In this document: positions 1-8,472 of the stretch, one piece after another | Position numbering within the stretch: the stretch's first letter is position 1 | Layout: each line of letters opens with the position of its first letter | Source: Prevotella sp. CAG:617 | GTDB taxonomy: Bacteria; Bacteroidota; Bacteroidia; Bacteroidales; Bacteroidaceae | Assembly: GCA_000438115.1 (NCBI GenBank) | Contig: FR903596.1 | Span: 95,407 to 159,406, forward strand | DNA: 64,000 nt | Reading direction: 5' to 3' | The notes under the pieces: model-generated | What the model saw: the letters and a program-made list of their open reading frames with translations, nothing else | What the model was told of the DNA's origin: nothing | The model's database searches: none | Position numbers and translations under genes: made by a program

Positions 1-498
1 TATTTGCTTGATTATGTAGATAATAAGATGATGGATTGGAGCGTTCGTCCTAATCAGCTGTTTGCCATAGCGTTAGATTTTTCACCATTGGATATTAAAG
101 AGCAAAAAAAGGTGCTGGATATCTGTACGAGAGAGTTGCTAACACCGAAAGGAATCCGCTCGCTTTCTCCCAAGAGTGGGGGCTATAATCCATTCTATGT
201 CGGAAAGCAGGTAAACCGTGATTTTGCTTACCATCAGGGAACGGCATGGCCTTGGCTTACGGGATTCTATTTGGAAGCTTATTTCCGCGTGTATAAAATG
301 AGTGGTATCAGCTATATCGAACGTCAGCTGATTGGTTTTGAGGAAGAGCTTTTTTATCATTGCGTCGGAACTATTCCTGAATTATTCGATGGGAATCCAC
401 CATTTAGCGGTAGAGGAGCTATTTCTTTTGCCATGAATGTGAGCGGAATCTTAAGAGCGATTCGGCTGTTGGAACGTTATAAAGTAGATGACAAATAA
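1..498 (+). CDS. Glycogen debranching enzyme, C-terminal part (truncated by window edge)
   Basis: This is the last ~165 residues of an amylo-alpha-1,6-glucosidase-type protein (GDE_C / GH133 fold), which removes alpha-1,6 branches from glycogen in the cytoplasm. The reading frame is open to the window edge, so the start lies upstream; the TTG at 4 is internal. Motifs typical of the (alpha/alpha)6 barrel are visible: SVRPNQLFAI, LLTPKGIRSL, FYVGKQVNRDFAYHQGTAWPWL, and a C-terminal region ending near LRAIRLLERY. It ends 12 nt before the GT4 gene, consistent with co-transcription with the two glycogen genes that follow. The identity is firm for the domain; substrate specificity is inferred from the neighbours. 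Confidence 0.88.
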   Translation, partial: YLLDYVDNKMMDWSVRPNQLFAIALDFSPLDIKEQKKVLDICTRELLTPKGIRSLSPKSGGYNPFYVGKQVNRDFAYHQGTAWPWLTGFYLEAYFRVYKMSGISYIERQLIGFEEELFYHCVGTIPELFDGNPPFSGRGAISFAMNVSGILRAIRLLERYKVDDK

Positions 499-510
499 AA
501 GCAGAATAAT

Positions 511-1794
511 ATGAAAGTATTAATGTTCGGTTGGGAATTTCCACCTCATATCTTGGGGGGCTTAGGAACCGCAAGTTATGGCATTACAAAAGGTCTTTCA
601 TTGCAACCAGATATGCAGATTACCTTTTGTCTACCTCGTCCGTGGGGTGATGAAGATAAATCTTTTATGCATATTATTGGAATGAGTGAAGTCCCGATTG
701 TCTGGAAAGATGTGGATTGGGACTATGTGCAAAATAGAATCGGTGATAAAATGGATCCGCAGGATTATTTCAATTTGCGGGATCATATTTATGCAGATTT
801 CAATTATAGGCTGACTGATGATTTGGGATGTATTGAATTCTCTGGTTGTTATCCTACAAATTTGTATGATGAAATAAATAACTATTCTATTGTCGCAGGA
901 GTCGTGGCAAGAACAGAGCAGTTTGATATTATCCATGCGCACGATTGGCTGACTTATCCTGCAGGAATTCATGCCAAAAATGTGTCGGGAAAGCCTCTTG
1001 TAATCCATGTGCATGCGACAGATTTTGACCGTAGCCGCGGAAATGTAAATCCGACTGTTTATAGTATCGAAAAAGATTGTATGGATCATGCCGACTGTAT
1101 TATGTGTGTAAGTGAATTAACACGGCAAACGGTGATCAATCATTATTATCAGGATCCTGCCAAATGTTTTGTAATGCATAATGCGGTTTATCCTTTGTCT
1201 GATGATATCAAAGATTTTGTGAATCAGCGAAATGAGGAGAAGCATCGCAAGGAAAAGGTTGTTACATTTTTAGGGCGTATCACCATGCAGAAGGGGCCGG
1301 AGTACTTTGTGGAAGCTGCCGTACAAGTGCTTCAACGTACACAAAATATACGGTTCTGTATGGCCGGGTCAGGAGATATGATGAGTAGTATGATTGAAAT
1401 GGTTGCTCAGCGAGGTATTGCAGATCGATTCCATTTCCCTGGTTTTATGAAAGGTCGGCAGGTTTATGAGGCTTTGCGCGATAGCGATGTTTATGTAATG
1501 CCTTCAGTTTCTGAACCTTTCGGAATTTCACCTCTTGAAGCCATGCAGTGTGGAGTACCTTCAATAATTAGTAAGCAGAGTGGTTGCGCTGAAATATTGA
1601 ACAATTGTATAAAGGTAGACTATTGGGATATTAATGCAATGTCTGATGCCATGTATTCAATTTGTACAAATGATGCACTGTATCAGTATTTGAAAGAAGA
1701 AGGAAGAAAGGAAGTTGATCAGATAACTTGGGAAAAAGTTGGTGAGCGTATCTACGCTCTTTATTGTCAAACCATAGATAAAAATAACCGATAA
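511..1794 (+). CDS. GT4/GT5-like glycosyltransferase, probable glycogen synthase
   Basis: A 427-residue GT-B glycosyltransferase. The N-terminal Rossmann domain carries a glycine-rich loop (HILGGLGTAS, about residues 13-22) resembling the KxGGL loop of glycogen synthases, and HAHDWL near residue 147. The C-terminal domain (from FLGRITMQKG, about residue 250) contains the EPFGISPLE E-x7-E motif near residues 334-342, which binds the nucleotide-sugar. It sits 12 nt after the debranching enzyme and 12 nt before the GH57 gene, so elongation of an alpha-glucan is the likely role. I see no glgC or classical glgA in the window. The family is firm; the reaction is inferred from context and from similar Bacteroides clusters recalled from memory. 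Confidence 0.85.
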   Translation: MKVLMFGWEFPPHILGGLGTASYGITKGLSLQPDMQITFCLPRPWGDEDKSFMHIIGMSEVPIVWKDVDWDYVQNRIGDKMDPQDYFNLRDHIYADFNYRLTDDLGCIEFSGCYPTNLYDEINNYSIVAGVVARTEQFDIIHAHDWLTYPAGIHAKNVSGKPLVIHVHATDFDRSRGNVNPTVYSIEKDCMDHADCIMCVSELTRQTVINHYYQDPAKCFVMHNAVYPLSDDIKDFVNQRNEEKHRKEKVVTFLGRITMQKGPEYFVEAAVQVLQRTQNIRFCMAGSGDMMSSMIEMVAQRGIADRFHFPGFMKGRQVYEALRDSDVYVMPSVSEPFGISPLEAMQCGVPSIISKQSGCAEILNNCIKVDYWDINAMSDAMYSICTNDALYQYLKEEGRKEVDQITWEKVGERIYALYCQTIDKNNR

Positions 1795-1806
1795 ACAGGG
1801 CTAAAT

Positions 1807-3177
1807 ATGAAAACGATTTGTCTATATTTTGAAATACATCAGAACATTCATTTAAAGCGGTATCGTTTCTTTGATATCGGTACAGATCATTACTATTATG
1901 ATGATTATGAAAACGAGCGCTCAATTACGGAAACGGCCGAGCGTTCGTACATTCCGGCACTCAATGCCTTGATTGAGATGGCCCAGCAGTATGGAGATTA
2001 TTTTAAATGTGCTTTTTCGCTGTCCGGAAGTGCAATTGAATTGCTTGAGTGTCATTCTCCTCAAGTAATTGAATTGTTGCAAAAGTTATCAAATACAGGC
2101 TGTGTGGAGTTCTTAGCAGAGCCGTATTCTCATGGCTTTTCTTCGTTGGCAAACGAAGCCTGTTTTAAGGAAGAGGTTGTGCGTCTGTGCAAGAAAGTAA
2201 AAGATCTGTTCGGGCAGGAGCCTAAGATATTCCGTAACTCTTGTTTAGTTTATTCCGATGAAATTGGTGAGTTGGTGGCTCAAATGGGATTTAAAGGAAT
2301 GTTGGCAGAAGGGGCACGAAACGTCTTGGGATGGAAGAGTCCGCATTATGTTTATAATTGTAATCGCGATCCGCGTTTGAAGTTGCTTTTGCGCGATTAT
2401 CGCCTTTCTGAGGATGTTAGTTTACGTTTTAATGATTCCAATTGGAGCGAGTATCCTTTATTTGCAGATACGTATGCAGACTGGATTGCCCAGTTGCCGG
2501 AAGAAGAACAGGTAATCAACCTCTTCATGGAACTTTGTGCTTTGGGTATTTTCCAACCGCTGTCATCTAATATTCTGGAGTTCCTTAAAGCTTTACCTTC
2601 TAAGTGCAAAGAACGTGGAATTGTATTTTCTACTCCTTCAGAGATTTGTGCAAAGATTAAATCAGTGGGCGAATTGAATGTATCATATCCCACATCGTGG
2701 GTTGATGAAGAACGCGACATGAGTCCTTGGTTAGGAAATGTAATGCAGCGTGAAGCGTATAACAAGTTGTATAGCATTGCTGATCGTGTCAGGATGTGTT
2801 CTGACCGTAAAATCAAGCAAGATTGGGTCTATCTGCAGGCTTCCAACAATTTGCGTTTCATGAGTACTAAGCCCAACAGTTACGGCAGCTATCGGGGTAT
2901 ATATGATTCACCTTACGATGCATTTACTAACTATATGAATATTTTGGGTGACTTCATTACTCGTGTGAATAACCTGTACCCTGCCGATATGGATATGGAG
3001 GAACTTAATTCATTCCTTACAACCATTAAAAATCAGGATGAGGAACTCGTAATTAAGGATAAGGAAATAGCACGTTTACAGCACATGTTGGCAAAGTTGG
3101 AGCCAGAGACAAAGGTAAAGAAGTCTACGGCTACCGCTAAAAAGACCACGACCAAAAAGGTGACACGCGCGAAGTAA
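1807..3177 (+). CDS. GH57-family alpha-glucan-acting glycoside hydrolase
   Basis: A 456-residue protein with the features of glycoside hydrolase family 57 (alpha-amylase, 4-alpha-glucanotransferase or branching type). Early residues KTICLYFEIHQ and HLKRYRFFDIG are typical, followed by FLAEPYSHGFSSL (about residues 105-117) and NSCLVYSDEIGELV (about 144-157). The last ~45 residues are a charged helix followed by a Lys/Thr/Ala tail (from about residue 438), which is not part of the catalytic fold. It is the third gene of the glycogen cluster, 12 nt after the GT4 gene, and acts in the cytoplasm (no signal peptide). Family is secure; which of the GH57 activities it has cannot be decided by eye. 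Confidence 0.87.
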   Translation: MKTICLYFEIHQNIHLKRYRFFDIGTDHYYYDDYENERSITETAERSYIPALNALIEMAQQYGDYFKCAFSLSGSAIELLECHSPQVIELLQKLSNTGCVEFLAEPYSHGFSSLANEACFKEEVVRLCKKVKDLFGQEPKIFRNSCLVYSDEIGELVAQMGFKGMLAEGARNVLGWKSPHYVYNCNRDPRLKLLLRDYRLSEDVSLRFNDSNWSEYPLFADTYADWIAQLPEEEQVINLFMELCALGIFQPLSSNILEFLKALPSKCKERGIVFSTPSEICAKIKSVGELNVSYPTSWVDEERDMSPWLGNVMQREAYNKLYSIADRVRMCSDRKIKQDWVYLQASNNLRFMSTKPNSYGSYRGIYDSPYDAFTNYMNILGDFITRVNNLYPADMDMEELNSFLTTIKNQDEELVIKDKEIARLQHMLAKLEPETKVKKSTATAKKTTTKKVTRAK

Positions 3178-3206
3178 GTTTATTATTGAATCCATTTTCA
3201 GAAAAA

Positions 3207-3243
3207 ATGCCATGGAGGGAAAGGTTCTTTTCATGGCATTTAT
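3207..3243 (+). terminator. Hairpin after the GH57 gene
   Basis: A perfect 10-bp inverted repeat (AAATGCCATG at 3207-3216 and CATGGCATTT at 3234-3243) lies 29 nt downstream of the GH57 stop codon. The T tract after it is weak, so it may be a leaky terminator or a processing hairpin that separates the glycogen genes from the secreted protein gene. Confidence 0.5.
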
Positions 3244-3260
3244 GTCGTCATAAGTAACGT

Positions 3261-5240
3261 ATGTATAAAGTCCAGGGCGGAAAAACGCGGAAAGAGAATA
3301 GCCATATTCAGTTGTGTCACAGTTGTCGTGTAAAGTATTTTGCATGTTTATTGGCTATCTTTTGGTATATTTTCTGTTGTGCTGAAGGTTCAGTTAGAGC
3401 AGAGAATACAAGGTTTGTCCGGATTTATACAATGTCTGACGTTGTATCAGGAAATTATCTGATTGGCGCTTTTTCCAGAGTTTCCAGCGCTGTGGGGATG
3501 AGGAGTTATTTAATGTCTTCAGTTTCTGCTGATCATAAGCGTAAGGCTGTTTCTGTGGATTTGCAGGATCGGGAGATTATAAGTGATGCCGAGTCCAATT
3601 GTATTTGGCAGTTGCAAAAGGCCGATGATGGGCTGTGGCATATTCTTAGCGCAAATTCACAACTGGGACTGACTGCTTCCGGGACTACAGATTTAGAGCT
3701 AACCTCATCATACGATGATTGGATTGTACGATTTGTTGGTAACGGAGCTTTTGAAATTACAGACGGAACTCAACGTCGTATAGGATTGAATTCTGCAGCC
3801 AGTGGTGTTTATTTTGGGCGTTATCTTCCGCAGGTTGTTGATACGGTTTATTTGGCTTTATACCGAGCGATGGAGCATATCAATTCATCTTATGTCCCTC
3901 AAGATGGAGACACCGTGTCGTTGGCCGCAATGCTGGGAGGTACGGCGTATGCATATTGTACAGCTGACAGTTTGTGTGACGTAGGCGATTTCCTGACGGT
4001 TAATAATCGTTTGGCACATGGAGTGCCGTCGTGTCGTTATATAGTGGAGTCCTATATGAATGACTCTGATTCAGCATTTAGCTTGCGAACTTTAAATGAT
4101 GCGTATTTACGCCTTTCGGAGGAAAAAGGGATAATTGTTTTGCGAGAGAGTGAAATTCCACAACCGTGGGGGATGGATGAAATATCTCTGTTTTCATTAT
4201 TAGAGAGTGATACGGTTCGCGTGTATGCAAAATCGGATGCCGGACATCATCTCTCGTTGACATGTAATGCCGACGGACCTGCTGTTAGCCTGTTGCCATG
4301 TTCGGCTTCGGCAATTACAAAAGAATTCAAGCCACATTGTGTTTCGTTGAGCGGTGCATACAGTATGCCAACTGTCGATAGCTTACTGCAAGAAGACCGA
4401 TATAGGGCATATGATTTTTCTGCAGCAGATTTGCCTCAAAGATTTTGTACCAAAAGCTATTCGTTTGACAACAGTAACCGTTTGTTTTATTGTCTGGAAG
4501 AGCAATTGGCCAGTCTTCCTGAGAATCTGGGTAATGTGATAGCAGGAGCCGAAGGAATTTATAATGCGGCAGGCCCTATAACGTGGATTGATCGTGTTCC
4601 TTTAAGTATACCTTATTCCTTTGGATTAAATGGCGAGGTTGTCAAATATGTTCGTCAAGCTTGTCTTGACGGAGGGTGGGAAACCCTTTATTTGCCTTTT
4701 GCATGCAGTACATTGCCCAATAATTTTCATTTTGAACAGTACGTCGGGATAGAAGATAGGTATTTGCGTTTTGAGCCTGCAACCGAAATTCAGGCCAATG
4801 TGCCTTATGTTTTTCGTTACACAGGAAATCCCTTACAGGAATCTGTTGCTGAACTTGTACTAACGTCCGATAATGGGCAGATCTTGTCAAATTGTCAGGA
4901 GGAATCTGTAGATTCAGAATATGCTCCGATGGCAGGGACTTATGAAGATATTTACGTGGATAATAGCAATGCCGGGAATTTTTATTTCCTAAATGCCGAA
5001 GGTACTAATTTTGTGCGGGCTGCAGCAGGAAGTATTTTGCATCCGTTTCGTCTTTATTTGGATTTTGCTGATGAAAATCCCGTAGGTTATGTCGTATATA
5101 TGAAAACAAATACCGGTATCATATCTGGGACAGGACAAAGCCCCAATGATGAAATATATGATTTATGCGGCAGACGTTTAAAACGGCGTCCCCACGGATT
5201 TTATATACAGAATGGACATAAAATGTATAATTTAAAATAA
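3261..5240 (+). CDS. Secreted protein of unknown function with T9SS-like C-terminal tail
   Basis: I do not recognise a catalytic family in this 659-residue protein. Residues ~27-47 form a hydrophobic signal sequence (CLLAIFWYIFCCAEG) after an unusually long basic N-region, so a start closer to the signal is possible, though ATG 3261 is the first in frame. The body is rich in aromatic and beta-type sequence. The last ~30 residues (NDEIYDLCGRRLKRRPHGFYIQNGHKM shape, about 627-655, key residues YDLxGRR and GxYIxNG) resemble the sorting tail common on Prevotella type IX secretion cargo. PorU and PorV are encoded in the same window. It lies between glycogen genes and a HAD gene (6 nt upstream of the latter), but nothing ties it to glycogen metabolism. 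Confidence 0.75.
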   Translation: MYKVQGGKTRKENSHIQLCHSCRVKYFACLLAIFWYIFCCAEGSVRAENTRFVRIYTMSDVVSGNYLIGAFSRVSSAVGMRSYLMSSVSADHKRKAVSVDLQDREIISDAESNCIWQLQKADDGLWHILSANSQLGLTASGTTDLELTSSYDDWIVRFVGNGAFEITDGTQRRIGLNSAASGVYFGRYLPQVVDTVYLALYRAMEHINSSYVPQDGDTVSLAAMLGGTAYAYCTADSLCDVGDFLTVNNRLAHGVPSCRYIVESYMNDSDSAFSLRTLNDAYLRLSEEKGIIVLRESEIPQPWGMDEISLFSLLESDTVRVYAKSDAGHHLSLTCNADGPAVSLLPCSASAITKEFKPHCVSLSGAYSMPTVDSLLQEDRYRAYDFSAADLPQRFCTKSYSFDNSNRLFYCLEEQLASLPENLGNVIAGAEGIYNAAGPITWIDRVPLSIPYSFGLNGEVVKYVRQACLDGGWETLYLPFACSTLPNNFHFEQYVGIEDRYLRFEPATEIQANVPYVFRYTGNPLQESVAELVLTSDNGQILSNCQEESVDSEYAPMAGTYEDIYVDNSNAGNFYFLNAEGTNFVRAAAGSILHPFRLYLDFADENPVGYVVYMKTNTGIISGTGQSPNDEIYDLCGRRLKRRPHGFYIQNGHKMYNLK

Positions 5241-5246
5241 TAAGAC

Positions 5247-5666
5247 ATGGTAATAGCAGTTGATTTTGATGGAACTATTGTAGAAGATCGTTATCCTGGT
5301 ATAGGTAAGGAACGTCCTTTTGCTACGGCTACATTGCGAAGACTGATTGAGCGTGGTCATCGATTAATATTATGGACTGTGCGTGAAGGTGAGTTGCTTG
5401 ATGAAGCCGTAGCGTGGTGCGAGGAACGGGGTGTTGAGTTTTATGCGGTAAATAAGGATTTTTACGAAGAAACAAAGGAGGAGAATAAGCATTATAGCCG
5501 TAAAATAAAGGCTGATGTATTTATTGATGACCGTAATTTGGGCGGCTTGCCGGATTGGGGGATGATTTACCAGATTATTGTGGAGCATAAAACTTACGAA
5601 CAGTGTCTGTTGGAGCGCATGGGGCAGCCGATACCGAAGAAAAAGAAAGCCTGGTGGAAATTCTGA
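5247..5666 (+). CDS. Small HAD-superfamily hydrolase (BT0820-like)
   Basis: A 139-residue single-domain HAD protein. Motif I is VDFDGTIVED (Asp nucleophile near residue 6 and Asp+2 at 8), motif II is in LILWTVR (Thr), and a late acidic motif is FIDDRNLGG near residues 93-101. The small size and lack of a cap domain match the compact Bacteroides HAD proteins of the BT0820 type. It begins 6 nt after the secreted protein gene, so it is probably on the same transcript, and is followed by a good terminator. It is likely a cytoplasmic phosphatase; the substrate is unknown. Confidence 0.85.
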   Translation: MVIAVDFDGTIVEDRYPGIGKERPFATATLRRLIERGHRLILWTVREGELLDEAVAWCEERGVEFYAVNKDFYEETKEENKHYSRKIKADVFIDDRNLGGLPDWGMIYQIIVEHKTYEQCLLERMGQPIPKKKKAWWKF

Positions 5667-5694
5667 TTATTATAAGAAGAATTTAGAGAATAAA

Positions 5695-5738
5695 GAGAGA
5701 TTATCTCCTGCATATCGAGGGGTAATCTCTTTTTTTGT
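5695..5738 (+). terminator. Rho-independent terminator after the HAD gene
   Basis: AGAGATTA at 5696-5703 pairs with TAATCTCT at 5723-5730, with further inner pairing of TCTC against GGGG/GAGG (with wobbles), followed by a run of seven T residues. It lies 30 nt past the HAD stop codon and closes the 1-5666 transcription unit. Confidence 0.85.
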
Positions 5739-5924
5739 AGTCCAAACTGTTTTTTAGAATAACATCATCCGTTCTCCTTTCTTGCATATTGCGGGAATTA
5801 TTAGTAAAAAACAGGGCTTGACTTTATGGAGTTAGTGTTCCTTGAAAAATGATTAAGGTTTGACCTTGTTTGTTTTTCTCGTGTGGTTGATTGTTTGCTA
5901 AAATAGATTTTGTGGTTTTATATA
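5739..5924. other. Intergenic stretch with no recognisable feature
   Basis: Between the two terminators that close the flanking convergent genes this AT-rich stretch has no convincing open reading frame, promoter or structured RNA that I can identify. Confidence 0.5.
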
Positions 5925-5972
5925 AAAGACATAAGTCACTACCAGAATCTTCCCGGAGTGACTTATGTCTTT
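5925..5972 (-). terminator. Strong inverted repeat downstream of the phosphate permease
   Basis: A perfect 16-bp inverted repeat (AAAGACATAAGTCACT at 5925-5940, partner at 5957-5972) with a 16-nt loop lies 15 nt past the stop of the minus-strand permease gene. Minus-strand reading gives a hairpin ending in TCTTTTAT, a plausible terminator. Confidence 0.75.
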
Positions 5973-5987
5973 ACTGTTTATCTCTTT

Positions 5988-8234
5988 TTATTGTTGAAAG
6001 CGGCGGCTTGCACGGAGCAGATGTCGCGTTGCGCTGATTAATTCTTGCGTTTCCTGCAGGGAGTTAAGATATAGCAATATGATTTTGATATTGCTGTTTT
6101 CCTTTTGTAGTTGACCCTGTATTTCATGACGCATTTGTGAAATCCTGCTTTTTAGGGCATTTCCATCAACTAATACGGAATCAGCATTGCTGAAATCTCC
6201 AGAAGTAATGATGTCATGTACCTGATCAAGCATTTTCTCTGTCTCTTGGCAAATAGGGTGGAATTGTTTGATGTATTCTTTAGGCAGAGGGCTGAAGTTG
6301 TTGTCTACATGTTCCATACAGGGTTCCAGCATACGTTTAAGACAGTATATGATTTGTGAGCAACTGTTGCATCCCAAGTGAAACCATGTATTTTTTTCAA
6401 CAGCTTGCAGATAATCAATTTTGCGCATACCGATAATTTCTTTTCGGCGATAGCGCTTCCATTTGCTTTTTTCCTGACTGATGACTTCGGAGGCGTGTTT
6501 CAGTGATTTGATATTTTCGTTGAAAAGGCCTTGGGTAATTTCTGTGAATGAGTTTTTTGATAATTCAATCAGTTCAGATTGGGTCTGGCGGATGTGTTTG
6601 AGCAGCAGATTCCAACTTTCGTTTTTGTCATGACTACGCACCAGACTTCTGAATATCAGATCCACGTTGTCTACTTCCTGTTTTTTCTTGAAACGACGAT
6701 TGTTGTTAATCAGCACAAGCGCAAGCACAACCATTGTTGCACACATGGCAACTACACCACCCAGATGGTTGACCGTAGCAAATGTGAAACTTACGATGAA
6801 GGCTGCTCCTGCGGTAAGAAACCAGCCGCCAATAACGGTTATTACACCTGTGATACGGTAAACGGCAGTTTCGCGTCCCCATGCTCTATCTGCCAATGAC
6901 GTACCCATAGCTACCATAAATGCCACGTAAGTGGTAGATAGGGGAAGTTTTAATGAAGTTCCGACAACGATCAGAAGGGCTGCCAATACCAAATTTACCG
7001 AGGCACGAATGAGGTCAAATGACATGTTATCGTCCAGTATGGCTTCGTCTGTGTTGAATCGGGAATTAATCCATCTTTTGATGCTTTTGGGTACATAATG
7101 AGTAATGATTGATGTAGTATTCAATACTCCTCTTACGGTATGGCGTGCGATTCGTGATGAACTAAACACTTCCTCGCCCTCGTCTTGGCGTGCCAGATTG
7201 TTGGAGGTTTCAATAACCTTGCGGGCTTTCTTTGACCGGAAAATGGAAATAATCATTACAACGCCTGCTGCCACCAGAAATATGGGCACAATGCGGTCGA
7301 ATCCGGGATTTTTTCCAGCAAGTATTCCCATATGGTATTGGCTGGCTGTTGCCCCATAGGCGTTTTGTGTGAAGTCGAGATAGGATTCAAGTCCGGAAAG
7401 CGGTACTCCAATAAAATTGACCAGGTCGTTTCCGGCAAAAGCCATGGCCAATGAAAAGGTACCAAAAAGTACTATAATTTTGAAAATATTAATTTTAAGC
7501 AGATAGAGGATTTCAATACATATGGTTGCAATGATAAAACAACTGGTTAGTATTAAGACTTTGTGGCTGCCAATCCAATCTTGTACATTGCTGGTCATGA
7601 ATTTGGCGTTGCCAATTCCGCTTACGATAAGAAAATAAAAGATTACTGTAATAGAAATACCTCCGAATATGGCAATCGTCCATTTTAAATGATTGGTATA
7701 CTTAAAAGTGAACACCAGACGTGTTATCCACATTACGATTAAACCGATGACAAAGGCGATTGCAACAGACAGAAATATTCCGATAATTACCGAGAGTGCT
7801 TTATCAGTATTAATCAGTTCTGCATATGTGAATCCCTGGTTGAATATCTTGGAGATGGCCAAGGCAGAACTACCGCCCAACAACCCAAACACCATAGAAA
7901 CAGTGGTTGAGGTTGGCATTCCCAAAGTATTGAAAATGTCCATCAAAATGATGTCTGTGGTGGAAACTGCTAGGAAGATGCATATCACTTCTTCAAAAGT
8001 GTAATAACTTGGGCTTAAAATGCCGTGCCTGGCAATATCCATCATTCCACTGCTTGTAGAGGCACCAACAAATATGCCGACAGCTGCTACTATTAATATC
8101 GTCCTGAATTTGGCTGCGTTTGCACCTACTGCGGGGCTTAGAAAATTGACCGCATCGTTTGTAACTCCTACTGACAAATCAAATGTTGCCAATACGAATA
8201 GAAAAATAAGTATACCTAGATATACAAAGTCCAT
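5988..8234 (-). CDS. pit: PiT-family inorganic phosphate permease with C-terminal PhoU-like region
   Basis: A 748-residue inner-membrane protein. The N-terminal ~500 residues hold about ten hydrophobic segments and the two PiT signature repeats: GVTNDAVNFLSPAVG (near residue 20) and GNDLVNFIGVPLSG (near residue 265), each with the essential Asn-Asp pair. The remaining ~230 residues are helical, soluble and charged, in the manner of PhoU-like regulators fused to Bacteroidetes permeases. I start it at ATG 8234 (MDFVYLG); an in-frame TTG seven codons upstream at 8255 is less likely. A minus-strand promoter -7 element lies at 8269-8276. It probably imports phosphate with a proton or sodium ion; it is monocistronic and closed by a strong hairpin. 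Confidence 0.92.
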   Translation of the reverse strand: MDFVYLGILIFLFVLATFDLSVGVTNDAVNFLSPAVGANAAKFRTILIVAAVGIFVGASTSSGMMDIARHGILSPSYYTFEEVICIFLAVSTTDIILMDIFNTLGMPTSTTVSMVFGLLGGSSALAISKIFNQGFTYAELINTDKALSVIIGIFLSVAIAFVIGLIVMWITRLVFTFKYTNHLKWTIAIFGGISITVIFYFLIVSGIGNAKFMTSNVQDWIGSHKVLILTSCFIIATICIEILYLLKINIFKIIVLFGTFSLAMAFAGNDLVNFIGVPLSGLESYLDFTQNAYGATASQYHMGILAGKNPGFDRIVPIFLVAAGVVMIISIFRSKKARKVIETSNNLARQDEGEEVFSSSRIARHTVRGVLNTTSIITHYVPKSIKRWINSRFNTDEAILDDNMSFDLIRASVNLVLAALLIVVGTSLKLPLSTTYVAFMVAMGTSLADRAWGRETAVYRITGVITVIGGWFLTAGAAFIVSFTFATVNHLGGVVAMCATMVVLALVLINNNRRFKKKQEVDNVDLIFRSLVRSHDKNESWNLLLKHIRQTQSELIELSKNSFTEITQGLFNENIKSLKHASEVISQEKSKWKRYRRKEIIGMRKIDYLQAVEKNTWFHLGCNSCSQIIYCLKRMLEPCMEHVDNNFSPLPKEYIKQFHPICQETEKMLDQVHDIITSGDFSNADSVLVDGNALKSRISQMRHEIQGQLQKENSNIKIILLYLNSLQETQELISATRHLLRASRRFQQ

Positions 8235-8268
8235 ACTGTTAAAATGTTGAGTCAATGTAAATATATTG

Positions 8269-8276
8269 CAAAGATA
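8269..8276 (-). promoter_or_regulatory. Promoter -7 element for the phosphate permease
   Basis: Minus-strand TATCTTTG matches the Bacteroidetes TAnnTTTG box. It would start transcription near 8262, about 28 nt before ATG 8234. A matching -33 TTTG is not obvious. Confidence 0.6.
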
Positions 8277-8407
8277 TTACAATTCTCTTAAAAAAAGAAT
8301 ATACAGTAAAAATCTTTTTGGCATGATTGTGAGTAAAGGTATTGGTTTTACTTTTAAGTAAAAGGTCTTGAAAAGGCTTTAAGGTCTTGAAAAATGAACT
8401 GATTTAG

Positions 8408-8438
8408 TTGTGTTTTTTGTTCAAAAATGTTATCTTTG
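8408..8438 (+). promoter_or_regulatory. Promoter for the 8473 gene
   Basis: TTG at 8408-8410 and TATCTTTG at 8431-8438, spaced 20 nt, form a Bacteroidetes-type promoter. Transcription would start near 8445, so the in-frame ATG at 8410 lies inside the promoter and cannot be the start codon; ATG 8473 is supported instead. Confidence 0.7.
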
Positions 8439-8472
8439 CATTTTGTTGAATCACAATTTGAATTTGAAATTA

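Noticed and set aside
631..1089. Long minus-strand open reading frames opposite the GT4 gene and elsewhere
   Set aside because: No family motifs, no promoter, and they mirror the codon pattern of the real gene.
5925..5972. Perfect inverted repeat as an integration site
   Set aside because: Its position directly after a stop codon and lack of flanking duplication suit a terminator better.
8410..8472. In-frame ATG at 8410 as start of the unknown protein
   Set aside because: It lies between the -33 and -7 elements of the promoter, so it cannot be in the mRNA; ATG 8473 is used.
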